A DNA stretch of 64,000 nucleotides from Vibrio coralliilyticus (GTDB lineage: Bacteria; Pseudomonadota; Gammaproteobacteria; Enterobacterales; Vibrionaceae). The translations under genes and the position numbers were made by a program. Below the pieces are notes generated by a model. The model saw only the letters and a program-made list of their open reading frames with translations, did not search any database and was not told the origin of the DNA. The stretch lies in contig NZ_CP024627.1 of NCBI RefSeq assembly GCF_024449095.1, forward strand, positions 3,162,001 to 3,226,000, given 5' to 3'. Positions 57,743 to 64,000 of the stretch are shown piece by piece. How positions within the stretch are numbered: the first letter of the stretch is position 1; every line of letters begins with the position of its first letter.

Positions 57743-59227
57743 TTAACCGCCTACCGCGATATTCTTCATATCCGTCATGTATCCACGTAACTCTTCACCA
57801 ATGTACTCAACAGGGTGGTTACGGATTGCATCGTTCACTGCGATTAGCGTTGCATTGTCTACTTGGTTAGAAGTCTCACCTAAACCTTTACCAATCACGT
57901 CAGTGCCAATAGAAGGCATGAACTTCTCGCGCAGTAGTGGTGTAGCGACATTAGCAAATAGGTAGTTACCGTATTCAGCCGTATCAGAGATAACAACGTT
58001 CATTTCGTACAGACGCTTACGCGCGACTGTATTTGCGATGAGTGGTAGCTCGTGTAGTGACTCATAGTACGCTGACTCATCAATGATACCTGACGCTGTC
58101 ATTGCTTCGAATGCTAGCTCAACACCCGCACGCACCATTGCAACTAGAAGGATACCGTTGTCGAAGTACTCTTGCTCTGAGATCTCCACATCACCTGCAG
58201 GGTAGTTTTCAAACGCTGTTTCGCCTGTCTCTGCTCGCCAGCCTAGTAGGTTCGCATCATCATTTGCCCAGTCAGCCATCATAGTGCTAGAGAAATGGCC
58301 TGTGATTACGTCATCCATGTGCTTGTTGTAAAGCGGACGCATCAACTCTTTCAGCTCTTCAGAAAGCTCGAACGCTTTGATTTTCGCCGGGTTTGATAGG
58401 CGATCCATCATGTGTGTGATGCCACCAAACTTCAGCGCTTCTGTAATGGTTTCCCAACCATACTGGATTAGCTTACCTGCGTAGCTTGGATCAATACCTT
58501 CCGCAACCATCTTCTCGTAAGACACGATTGAACCTGCTTGTAGCATGCCACACAGAATAGTTTGCTCGCCCACTAGGTCAGATTTCACTTCAGCAACGAA
58601 TGAAGACTCTAGACAACCTGCTCGGTGACCACCAGTACCTGCTGCCCAAGCTTTGGCGATATCCCAACCTTCACCTTTTGGATCGTTCTCTGGGTGAACT
58701 GCGATTAGCGTAGGAACGCCGAAGCCACGCTTGTACTCTTCACGTACTTCAGTACCCGGGCACTTAGGCGCAACCATCACGACGGTTAGGTCTTTACGGA
58801 TCTGCATGCCTTCTTCAACAATGTTAAAACCGTGTGAGTAACCTAGTGCTGCGCCTTCTTTCATCAGCGGCATTACCGTCTCAACCACATTCGTGTGCTG
58901 CTTGTCTGGCGTTAGGTTGATCACGAGATCAGCTTGAGGAATAAGCGTCTCGTAGCTACCTACTTCAAAACCATTTTCTTTCGCGTTTTTGAAAGACTGG
59001 CGTTGCTCATCAATCGCTGCCTGACGCAGTGCATAAGCAACATCAAGGCCTGAGTCACGCATGTTCAAACCTTGGTTCAAACCTTGTGCACCACAACCAA
59101 CGATAACAACTTTCTTACCTTTCAGGTAATCCGCTTCTGTAGCGAATTCACTGCGGTCCATAAAGCGACAACGGCCAAGCTGATCTAGCTGCTCACGTAG
59201 GTTTAATGTATTGAAATAGTTAGCCAT
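57743..59227 (-). CDS. ilvC: Ketol-acid reductoisomerase, class II
   Basis: The 494-residue product converts 2-acetolactate or 2-aceto-2-hydroxybutyrate to the dihydroxy acids of the valine, leucine and isoleucine pathway, with NADPH and Mg2+. The NADPH motif is [10 protein letters not shown] (about residues 44–53), and its length is that of the long class II enzymes of enterics and vibrios. GGAGAG precedes the ATG. It is divergent from ilvY, which controls it. Confidence 0.97.
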   Translation of the reverse strand: MANYFNTLNLREQLDQLGRCRFMDRSEFATEADYLKGKKVVIVGCGAQGLNQGLNMRDSGLDVAYALRQAAIDEQRQSFKNAKENGFEVGSYETLIPQADLVINLTPDKQHTNVVETVMPLMKEGAALGYSHGFNIVEEGMQIRKDLTVVMVAPKCPGTEVREEYKRGFGVPTLIAVHPENDPKGEGWDIAKAWAAGTGGHRAGCLESSFVAEVKSDLVGEQTILCGMLQAGSIVSYEKMVAEGIDPSYAGKLIQYGWETITEALKFGGITHMMDRLSNPAKIKAFELSEELKELMRPLYNKHMDDVITGHFSSTMMADWANDDANLLGWRAETGETAFENYPAGDVEISEQEYFDNGILLVAMVRAGVELAFEAMTASGIIDESAYYESLHELPLIANTVARKRLYEMNVVISDTAEYGNYLFANVATPLLREKFMPSIGTDVIGKGLGETSNQVDNATLIAVNDAIRNHPVEYIGEELRGYMTDMKNIAVGG

Positions 59228-59339
59228 GTTAGGGCTCTCCTTTGAGAATTTATCCGTTTGGGTCGGCGTTTCATTACCGAATGCCTCGATACTAAATCAG
59301 ACATCGGGTTGCTTAAAGTGATATATTCACAATTAGTTA

Positions 59340-59354
59340 TTGCAAAAAATGCAA
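59340..59354. promoter_or_regulatory. Candidate IlvY-binding inverted repeat
   Basis: TTGCAAAAAATGCAA is a 5-bp inverted repeat with 5-base spacer and the T-N11-A form common for LysR sites. It lies between ilvC and ilvY, close to the ilvY start. The match to known IlvY sites is not checked. Confidence 0.5.
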
Positions 59355-59372
59355 CAAGGAAACACTTATTTC

Positions 59373-60263
59373 ATGAACATTAAAAGTCTGCAATTGTTCA
59401 TTCATCTGTGTGATAGCAAAAGCTTCGCCAAAACGGCTTCTGCTATGCACATCAGCCCTTCTGCGCTCAGTCGTCAGGTACAAAAGTTGGAAGCAGAAAC
59501 CGGGCAAGAATTGTTCGTACGGGATAACCGCAGTGTTGAATTGACCCCAGCGGCAAAAAAACTTTTGCCTGTGGCTTTAAAGATTCTCGGAGAATGGCAA
59601 AACTTCAATGCGCAGATTCAAGGGCACGAAGAAGAATTAAAAGGTGAGATTCGCCTATTTTGCTCGGTGACAGCCAGCTACAGCCACCTGCCTGAGCTGT
59701 TGTCAGAGTTTCGCCTTCAGCATCCGTTTATTGAGTTTAAACTGTCTACAGGCGATCCGGCTCAAGCTATAAACAAAGTCCTTAATGATGAAGTGGACGT
59801 GGCAATCTCCGCCCAACCGGAAGTGCTGCCTGCCAAACTCAAATTTGAAACCATTAGTGAAATTCCTCTTTCGGTGATCGCCCCTGTCGGCGTGAGCAAC
59901 TTTGCTGAAGCGCTGCAAAAGGACAAACCTGACTGGTCGTCCATTCCTTTCATCGTGCCGGAATCAGGTACCGCACGAGACCGCGCCAATACTTGGTTTA
60001 AAGCGATGAGAATCAAACCCAACATCTATGCGCAAGTCTCCGGTCATGAGGCGATAGTCAGTATGGTCGCACTAGGTTGTGGCGTGGGTATTGCGCCGGA
60101 CGTGGTGATCAACAACAGCCCAGTTAAAGAGAAGATTCAAAGGCTCAAGGTCGCATCAATCAAGCCTTTCAAGTTAGGGGTCTGCTGCAAACGCTCGCAG
60201 CTGGATAATCCGCTGGTCAAAGCACTATGGGAAGTCGCTCAAGACGCCTATATCGCGCCCTAA
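59373..60263 (+). CDS. ilvY: LysR-type activator of ilvC
   Basis: The 296-residue product is near the E. coli IlvY length and has the LysR HTH (SFAKTASAMHISPSALSRQV at about residues 17–36, then FVRDNRSVELT). It activates ilvC when acetolactate or acetohydroxybutyrate is present. I chose the ATG at 59373, which matches the E. coli start; a TTG at 59340 would add 11 residues. AAGGA lies somewhat far (12 bases) upstream. Confidence 0.94.
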   Translation: MNIKSLQLFIHLCDSKSFAKTASAMHISPSALSRQVQKLEAETGQELFVRDNRSVELTPAAKKLLPVALKILGEWQNFNAQIQGHEEELKGEIRLFCSVTASYSHLPELLSEFRLQHPFIEFKLSTGDPAQAINKVLNDEVDVAISAQPEVLPAKLKFETISEIPLSVIAPVGVSNFAEALQKDKPDWSSIPFIVPESGTARDRANTWFKAMRIKPNIYAQVSGHEAIVSMVALGCGVGIAPDVVINNSPVKEKIQRLKVASIKPFKLGVCCKRSQLDNPLVKALWEVAQDAYIAP

Positions 60264-60280
60264 CAACTACCCGAAGAAAC

Positions 60281-60310
60281 AATAAAGCCACCGTTGTCGG
60301 TGGCTTTATT
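60281..60310 (+). terminator. Bidirectional terminator between ilvY and hemN
   Basis: A perfect 13-bp stem (AATAAAGCCACCG and its complement) with a 4-base loop lies between the converging genes. Confidence 0.85.
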
Positions 60311-60339
60311 GTTCGTGGTTATCGAGGCAACTACGACGA

Positions 60340-61728
60340 TTAAATCACTCGCGAGAATTGCTGCTGACGCGCCTTCGCTCGGAGGTATTTATCAAAACAC
60401 ATACAGATATTACGAATCAGTAGACGACCACGCAATGTCACGCGAATTTCCTTATCGTCTACTTCAACAAGTCCATCATCGATAAAGGTTTGCAGCAATT
60501 CCAAGTCTTCCTTGAAGTATTGACTAAACTGAATATCAAACTCTACTTCTACTGCCGCTTTGTCGAGTTTGAAATTGCAGATAAGTTGTTTAATCACTTC
60601 ACGTCGAAGTAAGTCATCACTATCAAGAGCAACACCTTTCCATAGAGCATGGCGGTGTTCATTAACCTGAGAATAATACTTTTTCAACTCTTTCTGATTT
60701 TGCGCATAGGCATCGCCGATCATTGAAATAGCGGAAACCCCAAAGCCAACCAAGTCACATTCACCTTGAGTGGTATAACCTTGGAAATTGCGATGCAAAA
60801 CTCCTTCGCGCTGAGCGACCGCCAGTTCATCATCAGGCTTTGCGAAGTGGTCCATACCGATAAACTGGTAACCAGCATTGGTCAACGTCGCAATAGTATC
60901 CTGAAGAATGGCCATTTTTTCTTCCGCTTGTGGCAGGTCTTCATCTTTAATCTTACGCTGAGCAGCGAACAGCTGCGGCATATGAGCATAGTTAAAAATA
61001 GACAAACGCCCTGGCTGCATCTCCAAAACTCGATTCAATGTTTCAGCGAAGCGCGCTTTAGTCTGTTTTGGTAAGCCATAAATCAGATCAAGGTTGGTCG
61101 AACGGAAACCAAGCAGTTTCGCTCGCTCAACCATAGCAAAAATGAACTCTTCATCTTGCTCGCGGTTGACCAGCTTTTGCACTTCTTTATTAAAGTCTTG
61201 AACACCAATACTTAAACGGTTAAAACCTTCTTCACGCAGGTGATCAAGCATATCCAGTTCGATCTCACGAGGGTCGACTTCAATACTGATTTCTGCGCTG
61301 GCTTCAAAGCTAAATTCCGCTCGTAGAATGTTCATCAAACGGCTGATTTGGGTCTTGGTCAGAAATGTGGGTGTACCACCACCAAAATGCAACTGAGTCA
61401 CTTTACGTCCATGCAGTAAGGAAGCTCGTGTCAGGATTTCCTGCTCCAGTACATCGAGATACTCATCAGCTTTATGTGCATGACGCGTAATGACCTTATT
61501 ACAACCGCAGTAGTAGCAAAGCTTGTGACAAAACGGAATATGGATGTAGAGCGACAGCGGACGCTCCGGGTATTCAGTACACGCCATATCATAGTCGGCA
61601 ATAGTGAACGCTTCGTGAAACTCCAACGCGGTTGGGTAAGACGTATAACGCGGACCAGAATAGTTGTATTTATTAAGGATGGCTTGATCCCATACTATTT
61701 GTTGGCTTGCGACGACTTGCTGAGACAT
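60340..61728 (-). CDS. hemN: Oxygen-independent coproporphyrinogen III oxidase
   Basis: The 462-residue product is a radical SAM enzyme of haem synthesis that works without oxygen. The 4Fe–4S cysteines are Cys67, Cys71 and Cys74 in FCHKLCYYCGC, and HFGGGTPTFL is the SAM-binding stretch. Length and motifs are those of true HemN rather than the shorter HemW. Confidence 0.97.
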   Translation of the reverse strand: MSQQVVASQQIVWDQAILNKYNYSGPRYTSYPTALEFHEAFTIADYDMACTEYPERPLSLYIHIPFCHKLCYYCGCNKVITRHAHKADEYLDVLEQEILTRASLLHGRKVTQLHFGGGTPTFLTKTQISRLMNILRAEFSFEASAEISIEVDPREIELDMLDHLREEGFNRLSIGVQDFNKEVQKLVNREQDEEFIFAMVERAKLLGFRSTNLDLIYGLPKQTKARFAETLNRVLEMQPGRLSIFNYAHMPQLFAAQRKIKDEDLPQAEEKMAILQDTIATLTNAGYQFIGMDHFAKPDDELAVAQREGVLHRNFQGYTTQGECDLVGFGVSAISMIGDAYAQNQKELKKYYSQVNEHRHALWKGVALDSDDLLRREVIKQLICNFKLDKAAVEVEFDIQFSQYFKEDLELLQTFIDDGLVEVDDKEIRVTLRGRLLIRNICMCFDKYLRAKARQQQFSRVI

Positions 61729-61862
61729 GGTGTACTTCCGTTAGTGCTGTAATGCGTATCCGGTGTGATTAACCGTTATATTTTGGGGGCTATTTTGCCA
61801 CACGCAGAGGCGGGTCGCCGGGTGGCATAGCGCTTTTTGAGTAACAATAGTCAGAATTGATA

Positions 61863-61898
61863 ACTCGATCACTCACCCATAAGTGTAAGTGATCGAGT
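61863..61898 (-). terminator. Possible terminator of the yihI operon
   Basis: A perfect 11-bp stem (ACTCGATCACT and its complement) with a 14-base loop lies 16 bases past the DUF2489 stop. The T-run after it on the minus strand is weak (TTATC). Confidence 0.5.
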
Positions 61899-61913
61899 GA
61901 CTAAAGTATCAAT

Positions 61914-62402
61914 CTAGATCATCTGAATGTTGATCTGGTTGTTTAAAGGCTGAACTTTTTTCTGCAGCAGCTTGAGCTCGTCGATTATCGCATCTTGCAA
62001 ACGAGATTCCGCTTTATGACGCTCTAAGTTTTGCTTCATGCGATCTTTCTTCGCCATTTGTTGGCGATCTTCACCACGTGGCATGTCTTTGACAAGATGA
62101 TAAAGCTCCGATGTCGCTGGGAACTCTGTATCAAAATCCACCCGATCTTCACCCTGAACATAGTCCATGATGTTGTATAAGCGAATACTGATTTCCGACA
62201 AATCACACTGGCCTTGAATACCGGCTAAACAAAGCACATGAACACTTTCAAAAATGTTGGCGTTGCGCTTATCAATAGCCAGCTTCGTATGCTGTTCCTG
62301 CAATTCCTTTTGCTTCTTTAGCTGGAGCAGAAGGTAACCCGCATAGGACGCTAAGCCGAGAATAATGACTCCACCAGCAATGGCTAACAAGGTTACATTC
62401 AC
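61914..62402 (-). CDS. DUF2489-family membrane protein
   Basis: The 162-residue product has one N-terminal membrane segment (about residues 5–27) and a charged helical cytoplasmic part (SVHVLCLAGIQGQCDLSEISIRLYN is the conserved core, about residues 53–77). It is the DUF2489 protein usually found between yihI and hemN in Vibrio; its function is unknown. It starts 7 bases after the yihI stop. Confidence 0.85.
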   Translation of the reverse strand: MNVTLLAIAGGVIILGLASYAGYLLLQLKKQKELQEQHTKLAIDKRNANIFESVHVLCLAGIQGQCDLSEISIRLYNIMDYVQGEDRVDFDTEFPATSELYHLVKDMPRGEDRQQMAKKDRMKQNLERHKAESRLQDAIIDELKLLQKKVQPLNNQINIQMI

Positions 62403-62409
62403 AATTTTC

Positions 62410-62967
62410 CTACCCTTTAAACTGGTTCAAATCCAGATCTTCGAACTGCGACAGCAGTTCATCTTCTGATGAAGCTTTCTTACTCACCTTTTTCGCCACA
62501 GGTGCGCTCGGCTCCTCAACGATTTCTGGCTCTTCTTCCTCTTCATAGAGGCCGAGTTGCTTCATCAGCACTTCAATACGCGCCAATTTCTCATCGACGT
62601 ATTTCTGTAGGCCTGCGCCTAAGCTTTCACCATTATCAAGGCGATCAAGCAAGACATTCAGCTGGGCATCATTTTCCAGCATCTCTAGCTCTTGTTCTGC
62701 GTTGACTCGACGTTCTGCTTTGGTTGGCTTCTTCACCGCTTCAACCACAAGAGGAATTTTCTTCTTGCTGCCTAAACGTGGGTCGCGCTTTTGTCCAGCT
62801 GTCTGCTGTTTATTCTGCTTCGCTTCAGAGTTACGACCGCCCGTTTTTAGGCCTTTGCGTTTTTTCTCTTTCTTACGTAGACGTCCTTCGACGTCAGCTT
62901 CCGTGCGATTACGGACAACAATTACGTCACCATTACCGCCCGATCTTACTTTCTTACTACGGCTCAT
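62410..62967 (-). CDS. yihI: Der GTPase-activating protein YihI
   Basis: The 185-residue product has a strongly basic N-terminal half (MSRSKKVRSGG..., KKEKKRKGLKTGGRNSE) and an acidic C-terminal half (YEEEEEPEIVEEP), the YihI layout. It binds the GTPase Der, raises its GTP hydrolysis and so tunes 50S ribosome assembly. Its start overlaps the stop of the methyltransferase gene (TAATG). Confidence 0.92.
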   Translation of the reverse strand: MSRSKKVRSGGNGDVIVVRNRTEADVEGRLRKKEKKRKGLKTGGRNSEAKQNKQQTAGQKRDPRLGSKKKIPLVVEAVKKPTKAERRVNAEQELEMLENDAQLNVLLDRLDNGESLGAGLQKYVDEKLARIEVLMKQLGLYEEEEEPEIVEEPSAPVAKKVSKKASSEDELLSQFEDLDLNQFKG

Positions 62968-63605
62968 TACTGGGTTTTCCTCAGTAAAATTACATCATTA
63001 CCAATAAATTCAAGCTTGAGCTGATCCCGCTCTGCCAAGTACTTAAACGTATTGCGGCTAAAAAAGACCACATGCGTAGGGTCATTTTTATAGTGCCATT
63101 TGGCAAACGCTTCGACATCAATGACCATCTTGGTCATCAGACCAATCCAGCCACCTGGCTTAACTAAATTCAACCATTGCTGCCATACCTGATCCGGATG
63201 ATACAAGTGCTCAATCACCTCAGTGGCAGTCATAAAGTCATATGTACGCTCTAGCACCTCGGTATTGGGGTGATAATAGAGGTCATACAATGACATGTTG
63301 TGCCCCTGCTCTTCCATCATCAAAGAGAGAGTCGGTCCAGGACCACAACCAAAATCTAACCCTGTTGAGCTAGGCTCAATACGTTCCAATATGGGGTTGG
63401 CTACCCGAGATAAAAAGGTACGATAGCCAGCGTCATTTGGATCGTTCTCATGCAGATCATAGTGGGCTTTTTCAGCCTTTGCATCCAGCCTTTGCTCTGG
63501 ATTGACAAATACCAGTTCGCATTGCTGACATTGGAGATAGGCTCGACGCTTATCTTCAAAGTAATGATGCGATTCAGGGTAATGACAAAGTGGGCAGTGG
63601 TGCAT
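62967..63605 (-). CDS. Class I SAM-dependent methyltransferase with zinc-ribbon-like N-terminus
   Basis: The 212-residue product has four cysteines in the form CPLC...CQQC at about residues 4–32, like a zinc ribbon, then a Rossmann methyltransferase fold with GLDFGCGPGPTLSLM (about 82–96) and ATEVIEHLYHPDQVW. The substrate is unknown. I chose the ATG at 63605 with GAGGATG before it; the longer frame from 63674 has no such site. It overlaps yihI by one base and so is in its operon. Confidence 0.85.
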   Translation of the reverse strand: MHHCPLCHYPESHHYFEDKRRAYLQCQQCELVFVNPEQRLDAKAEKAHYDLHENDPNDAGYRTFLSRVANPILERIEPSSTGLDFGCGPGPTLSLMMEEQGHNMSLYDLYYHPNTEVLERTYDFMTATEVIEHLYHPDQVWQQWLNLVKPGGWIGLMTKMVIDVEAFAKWHYKNDPTHVVFFSRNTFKYLAERDQLKLEFIGNDVILLRKTQ

Positions 63606-63951
63606 GCTGACATCCTCAAACAGGGATGCGAAACATACCAGAAAGTGGCTGTAGAGTGGAGTGCCATTGGGCAAATAATCACCAATTTAATGAAATTTTC
63701 CCTCTCTGACCAATAATCTTATCGATGTAATAAAGGAACCGAGTTGGCGAGAGGCGGAAGTTGGTGGATTTGAGATATAAAAAAAGCGATAGATCACTCT
63801 ATCGCTTTCTAAAAATGCCTTTCGGCGAAACTGTGTTGCACATATTATCGTGCATCAAATTTCCATTTGTTTTTGGCGCTTTCCCTGCAAAAGGTGTCGT
63901 TTTTCACCATCCTAGTGAATTTTGGCTTTCCGTTTACTTCCCGTAACTGGG
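63606..63951. other. Intergenic region at the right end
   Basis: No gene with a start and ribosome site is seen. It carries the promoter of the methyltransferase–yihI operon near 63650–63740 and the terminator at 63783–63808. A 61-codon frame from 63761 overlaps the terminator and is not a likely gene. Confidence 0.5.
63776..63808 (-). terminator. Rho-independent terminator for a gene entering from the right
   Basis: A 10-bp stem (AAAGCGATAG/CTATCGCTTT) with a 6-base loop is followed by a run of seven Ts on the minus strand. The gene that it ends is likely the one cut by the right edge, about 145 bases away. Confidence 0.8.
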
Positions 63952-63999
63952 CTAATCCTTAGCCTGATCCTTTTCGCTGTCTAAACCATTAGACGAGGT
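63952..63999 (-). CDS. C-terminal end of a gene cut by the window edge
   Basis: On the minus strand 15 codons and a stop are open to the edge (TSSNGLDSEKDQAKD). The hydrophilic, acidic tail and the terminator further on make it a plausible gene end. In related genomes engB is often near yihI, but these residues alone do not identify it. Confidence 0.4.
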   Translation of the reverse strand, partial: TSSNGLDSEKDQAKD

Positions 64000-64000
64000 G

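Noticed and set aside
63761-63946. A 61-codon plus-strand frame at the right end
   Set aside because: It starts inside a terminator hairpin and has no family likeness.
63606-63951. Possible small RNA (Spot 42-like) near yihI and the right-edge gene
   Set aside because: Spot 42 lies in this neighbourhood in some genomes, but none of its known conserved sequence can be seen here.

Overview
The window reads as a chromosomal segment of a marine gammaproteobacterium, most probably a Vibrio. Several blocks are conserved Vibrio housekeeping neighbourhoods: prlC–rlmJ–gor on the left; cytochrome c5, rep, a TetR–RND efflux operon of the vexRAB type, ubiK and ilvC/ilvY at 49.5–60.3 kb; and hemN, a DUF2489 gene and yihI at 60.3–63 kb. 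The acetolactate decarboxylase/synthase/butanediol dehydrogenase operon with its divergent LysR gene has the layout known from Vibrio cholerae. All assignments come from reading the sequence; no database search was run.

Layout. 1–0.94 kb: the end of an HvfC-type DUF2063 gene and a DoxX-family gene, probably the tail of a metal-responsive RiPP cluster. 1–5.6 kb: prlC, rlmJ and gor. 6–10.6 kb: an accessory operon with a periplasmic CXXCH protein, a LodA-like cysteine-tryptophylquinone oxidase and a LodB-like flavoprotein. 10.8–15.1 kb: the acetoin/2,3-butanediol operon. 15.1–29.1 kb: a sugar-use island with two sets of fructose-family PTS genes, an HPr-like–EIIA fusion that lacks the HPr histidine, an AraC regulator, and three tandem GH92 alpha-mannosidase lipoproteins in one gene line with their own PTS.

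29.4–34.8 kb: a large VasX-like (type VI secretion) effector followed by two mosaic paralogous membrane proteins, the likely immunity genes. 35–37.4 kb: an operon of a LuxR-type regulator, a VOC-fold protein and an MHS-type transporter. 37.8–42.1 kb: a PHP-domain lipoprotein, a response regulator, a divergent membrane-anchored coiled-coil protein and a SPOR protein. 42.2–47.7 kb: a peptide-type ABC transporter operon with fused ATPases. 48.5–49.3 kb: a tRNA operon (Arg–His–Pro–His–Pro in transcription order) that carries a tandem duplication of about 345 bp and two tRNA-Pro-like relics. 49.5–64 kb: core genes.

How the genes may work together. In the mannoside island, outer-membrane GH92 enzymes would release mannose from alpha-mannans or high-mannose glycans, and the PTS would import and phosphorylate the released sugar; transcription-terminator-like hairpins after each GH92 gene may grade expression. 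In the LodA-like operon the flavoprotein would be needed to mature the quinone cofactor, and the haem-c protein may be an electron acceptor or partner. In the VasX-like cassette the effector stop, ribosome site and TTG start of each downstream gene are packed within about 10 bases, which suggests translational coupling of toxin and immunity.

The stretches without genes longer than 300 bases (5567–5996, 19106–19467, 29126–29459, 37361–37769, 47701–48477, 49286–49563, 63606–63951) are described as entries; mostly they hold promoters and terminators and are AT-rich.
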